A stretch of 64,000 nucleotides of DNA from Drosophila miranda (taxonomy: Eukaryota > Arthropoda > Insecta > Diptera > Drosophilidae): contig NC_046675.1 in the NCBI RefSeq assembly GCF_003369915.1, forward strand, positions 14,756,001 to 14,820,000, in the 5' to 3' direction. The position numbers were made by a program, and so were the translations under genes. Positions 35,097 through 47,114 of this stretch are shown in pieces. Each line of letters opens with the position of its first letter. Position 1 is the stretch's first letter. The notes under the pieces were generated by a model, which saw only the letters and a program-made list of their open reading frames with translations, was not told the DNA's origin and searched no databases.

Positions 35097-36670
35097 ATGG
35101 ATCAACATCTACCGTTCGGTACCGAACAGCCAGAACTAGATGTTGTCATTGTCGGGTCGGGACTGTCGGCCCTGACATCGGCCGTGAAGTTACTGGCCAA
35201 GGAGACCACACTCCACATCCGGATCCTCGACGAGAACAGCAGACCCGGCGGGCAGCTGGCGCAAAATGGTATCCGCTTTGTCGATGAGGAGCAACACGAT
35301 ATGCTGAACTTTATGCACGACATGCAGTTGAGCCTCCAACACAGACACAATGAAAATTCGCAACTGCGACGCTGCTGGGATCTGGATCGGGGTCCAACAG
35401 CACAGCCAGCGAAGTTCGAGCTGTGCCGATACATCCAAATGCTGGACCTACGGATGGGCAGGTTCAGCTCAAAGCGGTTCAAGTGGGTGTTAAGGACATG
35501 TTTGACTTAATATTGATCCCGCACTTACGGCCTTGTTCCTTTTAGACTGCGGAGGCGTATGCCCAGTATGGAGCGTCATATTACTCAAAACTTGTTCTTC
35601 AGTAAGTCGCGCAACTTCATGAGGAATTTGGTGGAGCTGATCTGCGGCGTCCATGCCAGAGAAGTGGACTACGATGTCTTCATGTCTGTGTGCAGCTCTT
35701 GCGGTGGTCTGGTCGTACTTATGGACTTGTGAGCGGGAAACGGAACCCAAACTGATCCACTCCACAACTAAAACCCTCTACTCCCTTTTATAGCTACTTT
35801 AACTTTCCGAACACCTTCATGGAGCTCTCCACCCAGCAGCTTATTGGGAGTATTCTGGATAAGATCGAGTACATAACGATCAGCCAGAATGTTCAGGTCG
35901 TCAAAGTGCAGCACTTCAAGGACTATGTGGAGTTGACAGACGCCGAGGGGGAGAAATACACCGCCCAGGCCGTCATCCTGGCCATTCCATGGAACAAAGT
36001 GCAGCAGCTGGAGTTCGAGCCACCGATACCAAAGGATTTCTGTCCACCGCCCAAAGGGAAACTCAAGTCCAGTCGCCTGATCACCCAGTTCTCATTGAGC
36101 TACAAAAAATGCCACTGGGCGGAGGCGGGCTTCTCGGGGAACTTTCTCAGCTCGAAGCCTCTGGTGTGTGGCCACGAATGCCGCCAGGCGACGTACTGCG
36201 GCTACATGGTGCACTCTCCGGAGGAGGAGGGCAGTGTGCAGCAGACTGTCCTGGATCTTCTCTCCTCCCAGTTCGGCGATGGGATGCGGCAGCCACTGCA
36301 GTACGAGCAGAGCACCGCCGAATTGAGCATGGTACGGCACAAGCCCCTGGTGACGCCGTGGCATCGGGTCATTTGGTCCAGCTCTTCGACGGTGGGTACC
36401 AACTATCGCAACCTCATGGGTGGTGCCGTCCAGAGTGGTGTTCGGGCTGCTGTCAATGCCCTGTATGTGGTGCGGCCGCAGGTCGTTAGCTGGAAGGATC
36501 TGCTCGAAGTGCGGGAAACGAACCCCTACGAAAGGGGCAGCCCCCCCAGCCGTTTGAGCGGCCTGCTCAGCCGTCTCAACCTCTATAATGTCACCTTTTA
36601 CAGCTTTTATTTTCTGGGCCTCATCTGGCTGCTAAAAATAGGCTACTGTCACTCCAACCTCTCCTCCTAG
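35097..36670 (+). CDS. Flavin-containing amine-oxidase-like protein
   Basis: Three exons (35097-35482, 35546-35728, 35794-36670) give 481 residues with consistent phases. The N-terminus has the FAD-binding dinucleotide fold DVVIVGSGLSALTSAVKLL followed by the acidic strand end and GG (IRILDENSRPGGQL). This is the pattern of the monoamine oxidase/polyamine oxidase superfamily. The middle region (AVILAIPWNKVQQLEFEPPI) matches the family's flavin-side strand. Near the end, SSTVGTNYRNLMGGAVQSGVRAAVNAL is the conserved second FAD contact. A hydrophobic C-terminal helix (about 20 residues, FYSFYFLGLIWLLKIGYC) suggests a tail-anchored membrane protein, as in MAO. The protein is shorter than typical MAO (about 520), and some central regions are poorly conserved, so the substrate is unknown. 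The cysteine that binds flavin covalently in MAO is not obvious. Confidence 0.85.
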
Positions 36671-39600
36671 ATGGGAAATTAAAGTATCTACATGGCCTGT
36701 GAATGTGTGTGTGTCTAAAATGTGTCCCCAAGGGGCTTAAAGTCTGAGCCCTGCCCCTCTTCGGCAGCCCAGCCTCCTCAATGTGCTCATTGAATTTAGT
36801 CGTTTAGCAGCGGTTGGATTTGCACAATTCCCCTCGATTCAGCTCGCTTTCGTTTCTTGGGCAATCTTTCACTTAAGCTTCGCCAACGCTCTCTTTATTA
36901 CAATATAAATATGAATTATAGTCCCTCCGTGGGAGGAGCGGAGGTAATGCATTCTTAAAGCAAATTATCTACCATCGGACTCCATTAAGCGCACTTAAGT
37001 AATTCAGCAATATATCTTTCTATTATTGTAAAGGTAAATTAGGTATAATGCTGAAGCGAATACTTGGCAAAAGTCATAGATTTTCTTGACCCTACAACCC
37101 ATAGATCATCATAAATTCTTGAGATTTATGTAAATGTGATGGGTTTTATTAGATTAGCACTCGTTTGGGTGATTATTTTATGGCCTGTTGGGGTTTTGAG
37201 AGTGAAAGTAAGGGCATGGCTGATGATGAATATTGGCTGAAAAGCTGCACGTGTATCCCCATAACAATGCATTCCAAAATCCAAATCAAAATCAAGGTAA
37301 TCACCAGCTCCAGCCCCAGCCAGACAATCGAATGGTGGCACGCCCATGTGCATCCGATCCCACATGCGAACGGGCTATCAACATAAAAAGCTCTAATTAC
37401 GGCCACTCAACCGCCGCAACAGTTTCAACCGTTAGTGGAAGTAGAACCTCTTGAATGTATTCGTATTCCTATTTGTATTCGTTGGAGGCAGTGCGAATTT
37501 CACAGATGAATAGAATACGTACGGACGGACAGGATGATTGCATGCCTGAGAACTGAACAAATGAACAACAATTAGTGTATCATAACAAAGAGAACCATAA
37601 TTAGAATATAGTAGGAGTAGCTATCTGGACTGGCCCCGTCCAATGCCAATCTCTATCTTTCTCCTGCAGTGTCATTGGTTACGATATCGGGGATTGATGT
37701 GATTGACGTGCATGCATACACGGCCGCTCGATTGATTCATTGAGATCAATTGAGACCAGAGTTGAGGACTCTTGAGGCTCCACTCCGATGATAATGGAGG
37801 TTAAACCAAATCGAATCACTCGATAAGGTCACTGCGTAGAAATCTGGTTCCAGTTACGGAACGATTCAGCTTACAGGGTAGGTAATACTCTCTCAGATTA
37901 TAAATATGAGATTCAAATCTTTCCACATTGTATACAAAAATTTCATTCAGAATTGCAGAGAGTGCACATTCATGTTCATTCACTCTTTCGGTACTCTTTC
38001 TATACGTCATACAATATATTGTGGCCCGCTCTTCGTCTTTAAATTCGGAATTTGGAAAATAAAACCTAAAAGAATGTAAACAATACGAAAATACGAAAAC
38101 AAACGGGAAACACCGTAATGATATGCAGAGACAAACGAATTAAACGGTCTGGCTGTTCATGTAAATTACATCGGCTTCGGGTGGCCCTCCTCAGAACAGA
38201 ACAACAGAACCAGCAGAGCCAGCAGAACAGAGAGAATGTAATGGAATGGAGGAATGGAAGGAGACGAACAGAACATATGGCTCTCAAGTGTTCGCTGGGG
38301 AGCGTAATCTCTAATGTTTTGTTTGTCGCATTCGTAATGAGAATCCTGAGCAAAGAGCAACGGAAGAATAGAGTGTGGGAGTACGAGTGTAGAGTACATC
38401 GAAAGCATCGAAATACATACATATGTAGTAATTCCTCTCTTATTATCTTTGGGATCTGTCATTAAAAAATGAATGAAATGATTGCTCGGAATATAGTAAT
38501 CTAGTAATTGATTCAACTTCAAATGACTCAACTCGGTGGTTGATCTATAAATCACATAAATATATTCATAAATATAATCATATAAGTAGCATTCAGAAAT
38601 AAATTTGTTTATTTGTGAGTGCGCATTTTGACATTCGGTAAACAGAATCTCTTTTTTTAAAAGCTCAATAATTGTATTTAATTTTGTTTACCCTTTATAT
38701 AAGGGTATTATAATTTTGAAGAGTCGAAGAGTACGACCATTATTTCCAGAAGTTTCTATTGAAGCCATGCTTTAATCCATAGGAAATATTAATAAAATTC
38801 GAATTTATTTTCGCATTTTTTTTTTAATACAAAGGAATATCTTAAAATATATTATTTCTTTCTAATTTTTACTCCACTTTAAGCCTAAAACTTAAATTTA
38901 AAAATCAAAAGAAAGAGTTTATTTTTTAATCAGTACTACTTACATTATGATGCGGTGATGAAACTCAACTTTCTCTTTGCGGAAAGCAGTCGAAACGGTC
39001 AGGATAAGATGACTGAATCCACTACCTTTTTGGATCAAGATAATCAAGAAAATGTATATGATAAATCAATTCAAACTTAATAAAAAATCGTTTACTATGT
39101 CCCTGCACTATCCTAACAGGTTTTCCCATTATCAAAACCACATATCATGTTACATTAGAGGGTATCGAACACTTCGGCCTGGACGCAGCTTGTCTTCCTT
39201 CTTGTTTTTAATGCTTGCAATGAAATCCAAAGAAAGCGAACATATAATACTATGTATATAGATCGTATATGGATCGGGAAGAGAGCCGAACGGTCCCGTA
39301 GGCGCGGCGCTGCGGGCGGGTGCGCTGGGGACGACGCAATGGCCCGATTGCGAGTGTTAGTACGAGTACCTCTGCCTGGGCCCCATCTCCTCTCTCCTCT
39401 GGTTGGACTGTGGGGCGGCAGTGGCAGCGGCAACGGCAACGGGCGTACAAAAACACTGCGATCGACCTCCCGTGGGCTTAGTTTGTGAGACGCTGTCGAA
39501 GCGACAAGTAGTTGATAGCGACACCGGCGGACATCGGCAGGAGAAAGGCGAATGCACGCGTTCGGGGATCCATTCAAAATTAGAAAACGTTGCACAGCCC

Positions 39601-40137
39601 AGCAAACCAAGAAACGGACAAAAAAAAGAAAGACCTGAACAAATAATAAGAAACCCGAAAGTATTTCATTGTAAATTGTATTTCACTGAAACAGAGAACC
39701 GAGAACGTGTCGCATTCTGGTATGTCATAAGTGGCATTCATTTTCATTCCCATGTGCGCTGCAGCATAAACAGCGATCATAAAGACAAATGGGAAAATAG
39801 AACAAACACAGCCCGTAAGACAAAGATAAATAGCACTGAAACACAACCAGAATCGGGACCATTTCAGCGAGGCAGCGTTTAGTGAAAGTGAATATCGATC
39901 GGGTCGATCGTCGGATCTTCGGTTCTTCGGACGAAGCGAAGGTTCGCCTGCTGGTTCCTTATCTGCGCACTCGGTGTCAAAGGCTCAAAGTGAACGATCC
40001 ATCCAGTCGGTTGTTATTCCCGCTTCAACTCAACGATCGAGTGTTGAAGTTCAAGCTCAAGAACAAGAACGGACTGCAAAGAAGTAAAGGAATCTACCCA
40101 CGGTCCCCTTCAATCCCAACTGTGATATTTTCGAACC
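36671..40137. other. Spacer and 5' region of the SLC22-type gene
   Basis: No supported gene. A DINE-like hairpin TACCCTTTATATAAGGGTA lies at 38689-38707. The last few hundred bp before 40138, rich in TCGATCG and TTCGG motifs, are probably 5' UTR. Confidence 0.45.
38689..38770. repeat. DINE-like repeat fragment
   Basis: The hairpin TACCCTT/AAGGGTA is followed by TTATAATTTTGAAGAGTC and ATTTCCAGAAG, as at 27219. Assigned by resemblance. Confidence 0.4.
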
Positions 40138-43100
40138 ATGACCAAATCAAACGATGACAATCCGGAGAGGACACGCGAGCACATCAGCGAGGAGAGCATG
40201 AAGGATCTGCTCACCAAGCAGCTGGAAATCGTAGGCAGTGGCGGGGCATTCGTCTGGTAAGGAATCCTCACATTTCACTCACATTTGAGAGTACTCTAGG
40301 AAGCAGCCAGATTAAGCTGCAGTCCGGTCCGACTCGTGCCCCAATCACGTTCCACTTGACCCACTTCCTAATGAATGCACTGTGATGGCTTTTAAAGGTT
40401 GAGTTTATAGAAAAACGTTGACATTAGTCAGGGTGGTGCACTTGTCTACACTGTGATTCAGATGAAACACTTTCAATTATACGATCATCTCGCTTGACTG
40501 GTCAGCAAATACTCTCGCAAAAACCCTAACCAAATCACGAACCACTCATTACCATGAAACCCCAAGAAATAATTAGCATTCTGATTCTGTAACGTTATGG
40601 AGCACGTTTCGGATGGGAAGATTCGATTTTGTAATATAATGGGAAGGGAAGGTAGACATATTTTGTAAACTTGTCTGCCCTGCCGCTTCCTGGACTTAGG
40701 TCAGAAATCACTCACTCGCAGTAGGAGGGAGTAGGGGGTGGGGTGGAGCTCAATCAGAGGGCATTGGTCATGTGATCGCTCACAGCAGTGTTAAGAATTT
40801 AAATATAGAATCCATTCCGAGAGTATATCAGCATACGATTATTCGTATTATATTCGCATGAAGCTCAATCGAAATTGATAAGCCACTCATTATTCGAAAT
40901 CCGAGATCTGGCGTCGACGGATCGTGGGTTTAATCTTTAGCTCGTATAGCTATAGCGCGAGTACCGGTTCCATTCACCATGTAGATCGAGATCGGGCCAT
41001 GTAATTGTGATCCTAGGAAAAAGCCAGCTGTGATAAGAGCCCCTGGAGAACACTGGAGGACAACTGCACTGGGACTGAAAGTCATGCAACCAACTCAACC
41101 TAAAAGTCCACGAAATCACCTTCGAGTATTGGATGATCTTCCCGTTCCCGGAACTCAAGCCCACTTCGATGGGTGTGATGTGGGTGTGGAGGAGAGTGAG
41201 AGGCACGTGAGTCCAGATCGGATATGTAAATATTGCGCACCGCGTTCCGGTTGCCCGATTTGGGTAATGATTAATGACGCTGCCGTTTTCAAAATATTGT
41301 ATGTTTTCGGCGCGAATCCCCGCATCTGTCATTATGTGAGCCGCATACTGAAATACGTCCGAATCTGTCATGTGCTGAAACTAACCTTCACGGCTTTTGT
41401 TTTCGGCATTAACTGTTTAAGTTAATGTTTTGGATAGGGTATTACGGGCACTATTTGCATTCCAATCAAGTGTTAGACGACTGTGTGTGTGTGTGTGTGT
41501 GGTGTCAATGTGTGAAAGATTGAAGTTGCGTGCTGTAAACAATCTCCCCGATCGGCGAAAACAAAATCACCAATTAGCAGCAGGTGAAGCTATAATCATT
41601 TCTCTTCCTCTTCCACTTACACTTTTAGGGCCATTTTCTTCCTATGCGTCACCCCCAACATACTGAACGGATTCCATGTGTCCTCCTACACTCTGCTGGG
41701 GCATCTGCCCGAGGATCAGTGGTGCGGCCTCCCGGATCTGGATGCCACCAACTGGACGCTGGCCCAGAGACGACACATAGCCGAAGGCGGGCTAAATTCC
41801 GGCGGGTGCACGGTGTGGGACTGGAACTACAAGCACCTCGGCCAAATGTCCTACGAGGCGGCCCTCAACTACACAAGCCACATGTCGGAAATCAATAGGC
41901 CCGCGGAGGTGTCCTGCAAGGTGAAGGGCAGCTACGAGTACGCGGATCCGAAGAGCACCTTTGTCTCCGACTGGGATCTGACCTGCGAGAGGAGTATTCA
42001 GCGAACCTCAGCACAGGTCTCGATATCGTTGGGAAAGTTCTGTGGGTCCTTCTCCTTTGGCATCCTAGCAGATAAGTGAGTTGGTGAAAGGGAATGCCCT
42101 TATTCCCATTCTGCTTATGCTGATCAATCAATCCTTGCAGATTCGGGCGCAAGACTTCCTTTACCTTGGGTGCCGTCTTCTTCGTTGTGGGAAGCTTCTT
42201 CTGCACCTTCTCCCCCTGGTACAGTCTCTTCCTGGCGGGTCGCTTCGCCTTGGGAGCCGCTTCCTCGGGACTCTTTTACCCGGCCTTTACAATGAGTAAG
42301 TTCCGGCGCTGTAATCTTAGAGTTGATTGCCTCATTTCTGTATTTTCTTTGTTTTAGTTGTGGAAAACGTTTGCCTGAAGCACCGCTCTTGGATGTCCAT
42401 TGCCTTCTCGGCCTCCTATCCGATTGGCATGATCATCTTGGCCATTATCGGTTACCTCATCCAGCCCTGGCGGCACCTGCAACTGGCTCTGACCATACCC
42501 TCGCTCCTCCTCGTCCTAAACTGCTAGTGGGTTACATTGGATTACCTTCTAAATGATCACCTAATAGTTTACTTTCCCCCCCTTAGCCTGATGAATGAAT
42601 CACCCCGCTGGCTCATAACGAACCAGCGCTACGATCGCGTCTACAAGATCCTCTTCAAGCAGCCCAGCCACTACGATGTTCAGCCAGCGCTGGCCGCCTC
42701 CTCGGACCTCGTCACCGATAAGAAGTCGGTGAGTGCAAAGTTCCGAGAACATATCAATATTCATGTACCTGCAGTCCGGTTGCTAAGCAACATAATCATC
42801 TTCTGTCGTTGCAGCTGGAACCAGAAAGCGGCTCCTCCTCGCTGTTGGAAAAACTCAAGAATGGCCCACTCAAGTCCATCATCGAGCTATTTGCCAATCC
42901 CAATGTGCGCAAGCTGATCTTCACCTCATACTTTATGTTCTGCGTGACATCGCTGAGTTACTATGTGACGGGTGAGGAGTTTCTTTAAAGATTTATTGGT
43001 TTTCGATTCTAAAAGAGCTCCCTTGCCTACAGCTCTGAATGCTGCCAACCTTTCGGTGAGTCGGTATCTGTACATCGTGGCCACTGGCCTGGTGGATATC

Positions 43101-43580
43101 CCTTCGTATTTGGTGCCTGTGATCATGCTGCGATTCACTGGCCGCCGCATCACAACCATGTTCCTGTTCATGTGGACGGGCGTCTCGCTGCTGCTGGTCC
43201 TCGCCGTGCCTGCGGGCAGCACTACCTGGATCGTGGCCTTCGCCATGCTGGGTCGCTTCGGTATCAGTGCCACCTACTCCGTGGTCACGCTCTATACCGC
43301 GGAACTGTATCCCACCCAGATCCGTAACTCTGCCCTGGGCACCTGCTCGACGTTTGCCCATGTGGGATCCATTTCCGCACCCTATGTGGTCGATGTGCTG
43401 GGAGCCCTCGGCTGGTACATTCCAACGACTATCTGCGGCTGCTGCGTTCTAGTAGCTGGCCTGCTGACCCTCACTCTGCCCGAAACGGGCACGGGCAAGC
43501 TCTCGGACAAGATCGATAGTGTTGCTGCCGCCGATGCTCAAGCTCCTGTGGCACAGCCGGAGAAGCCAGAGAAGCAGTGA
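40138..43580 (+). CDS. SLC22-family organic ion transporter (CG6356-like)
   Basis: Seven exons (40138-40256, 41629-42075, 42141-42295, 42358-42526, 42587-42728, 42815-42971, 43033-43580) total 578 residues with consistent phases. Exon 1 encodes a 39-residue polar N-terminus. TM1 (AIFFLCVTPNILNGFHV) leads into a Cys-containing extracellular loop ending FVSDWDLTCER, the SLC22 hallmark. The MFS motif LADKFGRKT is split by an intron. ESPRWLITNQRYDRV follows TM6. The second half (SVSRYLYIVATGLVDIPSY, YTAELYPTQIRN, LPETGTGKL) fits SLC22 transporters. It is clearly more distant from Orct and Orct2 than they are from each other, and unlike them it has introns. D. melanogaster CG6356 is my best guess for the orthologue. 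Substrate unknown. AATAAA lies at about 43737. Confidence 0.9.
40257..41628 (+). other. Large first intron of the SLC22-type gene
   Basis: 1.37 kb, between exon 1 and TM1. It has a (TG)n run at about 41483-41500. No nested gene recognised. Confidence 0.7.
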
Positions 43581-43770
43581 GCGAGGCCGATCGGTGCCTT
43601 TAGGTTAGTTAGTCCTACGTATCGTTTAGTGTATAGAAGTATCGTCAACTGCAGTACTCTAGCCTCTAAGTTCGCTGTTAATCTTTGCATTCTTTTAGTA
43701 TATATTCGTAAATTGTTTTCTGTTTGATATCGTATAATAAACCACTTATATACAAGTCACATCCAGAGAT

Positions 43771-44965
43771 CTACGACTGATGTAGCAGTAGCTGCACCCA
43801 GTCGTGGTAGGGTCGGGTCACCGTATAGATGCTGGGCATTCCCTTGATGCCGCAGGTGAGACCATGTGAAACGAGTCCGTAGATGTAGTCTCTGCCGCCG
43901 TATGGACAGATTAGAGGACCCCTAACATTCAAAACACGAATACGTTAACGAATGAAGGAAGGGCTTATGTTACTTACCCAGAGTCGCCCTGGCAAGAGTC
44001 CTGATGCCCAGTGCCCATTGCACACACAGTGTTTGCCCCATTTTGTGGAGCCCAGATGTGTCCTATGATATTGCGACATTCCTTATTTCCTATCACCCGA
44101 ACCTCGGCTTCAGAAAGTTCCTTCTGACATGGGCCTGCATGCTGTGTGGCGCCATAACCAATAATTCGACATGATTCTAAAAGATACGATTACAATAACT
44201 AATCCAGAATCGGGATAAAATAGTTATATCCACCATTCCTATCTGGTTTCATTCCCTGAGGTGGAAGCTGGGCAAATTGCAGTTCCTTGCCTAAAGCACT
44301 TCTATAACGACGTCTCATATAGAGCAGAACAATATCATTCCTGAAGTTGGATCTAAACGGGACAGATTCTTTCAATTGATGGCGTGACATTGGGCTGGTA
44401 TTTGCTTACCCTCTCTCTAAATAGAGAGGGTGTTAAACTTGACTCAACTATTTACTTACGGCTGAAAGTAGATATACTCGGCACTTTCCAGACCATATGG
44501 TTCCAGCAGATCAACATTTTCAATGTTCTCATTGCCGATAAACGCAAAAATGGTATTTATGTTCCTAAAACCGGAAAAAACTGAATTTAATAGCATAATA
44601 ATAGATATTCCCTCACTTACTTTCTCCATACACAGTGTGCGGCCGACAGGATCCATTGGTCACTTATGAGGCTGCCACCACAAAAGTGTCGATAGGTAGT
44701 TCTCTCAGTTTCATTCCCCACTATCACATCTTGCAAGGAGACCATAAACGGATATTTGCTGGTGCTGCCTTTAAATGGAATTCGAGAGAGAATCAGTTAG
44801 TCTTCCAAGCACATTCAACTTCCAGGTACTGCCCACGGTTGACACAATCCGTCCGCCGACAATGGGCACAGCGTGGCATGACTTCAGTCCGAGCGAAAGC
44901 GCATTGATGACGGTACTAAAAAGCAGAAGGTACGTTCGGTGGTTCCCCGTGCAAGCAGCCTTCAT
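43771..44965 (-). CDS. Secreted trypsin-like serine protease
   Basis: Six exons in transcript order (44830-44965, 44768-44621, 44564-44460, 44352-44234, 44176-43978, 43921-43771) give 285 residues in a consistent frame. A signal peptide ([15 protein letters not shown] core) is followed by the zymogen junction. The catalytic triad is complete: His in SAAHC, Asp in RNDIVLL and Ser in GDSGGP. The residue six before the Ser is Asp (QDSCQGDS) with Gly at the pocket walls, so trypsin-type cleavage after Arg/Lys is expected. The junction is odd: [13 protein letters not shown] offers two possible starts. Spacing to the conserved YPFMVSLQ favours cleavage after the Arg to give IVST. There is no clip domain, so a digestive or general secreted role is likelier than a cascade role. 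It is tail to tail with the SLC22-type gene; the stop lies about 30 bp from that gene's poly(A) signal. Confidence 0.92.
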
Positions 44966-46030
44966 GGTTGATCGTTGAAGAGATACTAATTTATGGCCGT
45001 CAGCATTTTTTAAAATAGAGGAACAGTTTTTCTTGATAAATAGAATTTACAAAGAAGCATTCACAGTCAAATGAAACAAACGATCAAGCTGTGCAAATAT
45101 TTCCAGCGCGAATGCGTTGGTGAATTGTTTTGAAATCTCTACGCTTCGGCCTCAGCAATCAGTATGTATATGTAAGAAGAAGTATTTTCCAAAAAAACAG
45201 CTTTTCTTTTCGCTTTAAAAATTACTGAATAAAAAATGTTTTAATGTTTTAATTTAAATTCAGAATTTAATTTCATTTTTTAACACCCATTTAACGCCCA
45301 TTGATCTTTTTATGACTGTATGGCAGCGCTATATCGATAACATAGCATATTTTAAGTATTTTTATATAATCGGGATATTTTCACACAGCAGTTAAAAAAT
45401 ATATAAATAATGAAATTTTATAAATAATACGTATATGGGCATATCCGCGCGTCGCGGATGTACGTTTGTACGCTTTTAATATACCAAAAGGATAAAAAAC
45501 AAACATTTTCCCCGTTTTTTTTGCGTTTCTGCGAATTTGAACGGAATATTCTAGCGACTAATTTTTTTAACAGAGAATTACATAATAAATTATGTCTATT
45601 GGGTTTTATTGAAATTGAAATAAATACCGTTTGCGAACGTACGATGTTTCCATGTTTTTTTACCTTATCACCCCATTTTTCCATAAATCACTTCATGTTT
45701 CCTTAACAAATAACCGAATACTTTTTTTAAGAGAATTTAAGGAACAATTTTTGTCAAGAATAATTTTTATAGGAGAAAATAGTATGAAAATTAGCAATTA
45801 ATCTTATTGCTTTTTTTAATACGTTTTCAGATCAACGTAAATGATATTGTATGCCAATTAGTTATATTACGATCATGGACAGAGAACGACCATTGTCGAC
45901 AAGAGGGCATTAAAATAACTTCACGAAAATGATGTATCTTAAAGAATTTTAGTACAGGTCAGGTAATATCGTGGTCGTTTTATAAGTAAATATGAAGGAT
46001 AGGAAGGCTCAAGTTCTTAACCTGTTTAAT
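44966..46030. other. Spacer upstream of the protease, with an orphan-looking core promoter
   Basis: A/T-rich. The one striking element is GGCAGCGCTATATCGATAAC at 45322-45341. A short CKYFQREC-containing frame at 45070 is too small to support. Confidence 0.4.
45322..45341. promoter_or_regulatory. Motif 7 + DRE core-promoter pair
   Basis: CAGCGCTATA matches Drosophila core motif 7 (CAKCNCTR), overlapped by the perfect DRE TATCGATA. This combination is typical of housekeeping promoters. No matching gene start is seen next to it. Confidence 0.5.
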
Positions 46031-46034
46031 AAAG

Positions 46035-46165
46035 GGGGGTTAGTAGACTTAGTTCGTTTTCTTCATCGGTATATTTTGAAAATGGGACGGGATATTTCGG
46101 TATATTTCGGAGGGTCAGAAATAGATAAGTCCGCGGTGTTCAAACTGACCGATAGAAATCGAATA
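46035..46165 (+). repeat. Decayed second copy of the Golga7-type promoter block
   Basis: GGTATATTTTGAAAATGGGA, GGTATATTTCGGAGGGTCAG and ATAGATAAGTCCGCGGTGTT align in order with 46705-46800. The true motif 1 of that region (GGTCACACT) is disrupted here (GGTGTTCAAACTG). No gene start follows. Confidence 0.7.
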
Positions 46166-46535
46166 AAAGCATGTATTTAGAATAGGCCAGTCAATTAGAA
46201 AATAGGTTCATTAATTGGATAAAACTATGAGGGCATGGCTTTATGTTCTATCTAGCTAATAATATTCGACGGAACATCAAAATTAAGCAATACGGTTTCC
46301 AGTCCTTGACGGAGAACGATTAACCTGTTATAAGCAAGGGGGTATTTCAATTTTCCACGAAAAAATAATGAAAATGGACTTATTTTAACGCAGTTCAGGT
46401 GAAAGATATCGTGGTGTTTTTTGAAGTTCAGAGGATGGTATGGATCTACAAGAAGAACTTACAATCGTTAATATTTTCCGCCATTTACGTCAAGGAGTTG
46501 AACTATTTAAATAAAGGGGGCCTAAGTGGGCTATC
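46140..46535 (-). repeat. Promoter-associated repeat family, copy 3a
   Basis: Read on the minus strand it matches 22968-23350 in order: TAGCCCACTTAGGCCCCC, GTAAATGGCGGAAAATATTA, CCACGATATCTTTC, GAAATACCCCCTTGC, ATCGTTCTCCGTCAAGGACT, GTTCCGTCGAATATTATTAG and TTGACTGGCC. Confidence 0.8.
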
Positions 46536-46564
46536 TTGAGGATCCAAAATTGAGGCAAAAACAA

Positions 46565-46815
46565 TCACAGTCAAGTATTTAATATTTATTTAATAAGGTT
46601 CATTAATTGGATACAATTATGGGGGTATGGCTAAATTTTTTATATAGCTTGTAATATTCCACGGAATATCAAAATCGAGGAATATGTAGAATAAAACGTG
46701 AATTCGTCAGTATATTTACGGTATATTTTTAAAATGAGACGGTATATTATGGTATATATCCGAGGGTCAGACTGTATAGATAAGACCGCGGTCACACTGA
46801 CTGCAAGAATTAGCA
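46565..46815 (-). repeat. Promoter-associated repeat family, copy 3b with live promoter block
   Basis: Plus-strand order is the reverse of the GATATTCC segment (GGTTCATTAATTGGATACAA, AATATTCCACGGAATATCAA, CGAGGAATATGTA), then CGTCAGTATATTTACGGTAT and further GGTATAT blocks. The helicase gene's upstream region (3190 down to 2940) shows the same succession in its own orientation. Confidence 0.75.
46790..46798 (+). promoter_or_regulatory. Core promoter motif 1 of the Golga7-like gene
   Basis: GGTCACACT is an exact match to the core of Drosophila motif 1 (YGGTCACACTR), preceded by several motif-6-like GTATATTT blocks. Transcription probably begins close by. Confidence 0.7.
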
Positions 46816-46914
46816 ATTTGCAAACATTTAGCGTTTTTATAATTTTAAGCTGTAAAACGGCGGCTAAATCAACTGCTAGGAGTACCCAACGATCACCTTC
46901 CACAAAATACTCAG

Positions 46915-47107
46915 GTGAGACAAAAGCAGGCCTGGCCAAATGTCAAGTCCTTGACAGAATCGAGTTCGAGTTGCTTGCTGGAAAAGCAAGGCAGTTGTGA
47001 TTGTGATGGGATTTCGTTGTCTGAAACTGTAGCAAAATGATTGCGTTCAATCAGATGTACCGCGAATTGCAGAAGGAGTTAATTCAAGCAGTGGTTATAA
47101 ATTTCAG
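46915..47107 (+). other. Probable 5' UTR intron of the Golga7-like gene
   Basis: A canonical CAG|GTGAGA donor at 46915 and AAATTTCAG acceptor ending at 47107, just before the preferred ATG. Splicing removes the in-frame upstream ATG at 47037. Confidence 0.55.
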
Positions 47108-47114
47108 AGGCACC

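Noticed and set aside
39250-39610. Several overlapping frames of 70-150 codons near 39.3-39.6 kb
   Set aside because: No domain, signal or consistent frame; probably G/C-rich 5' UTR/promoter DNA of the SLC22-type gene.
45070-45132. Short frame with CKYFQREC, resembling the start of a CCCH zinc finger
   Set aside because: Only 20 codons, the second half of the finger is missing, and there is no splice site to extend it.
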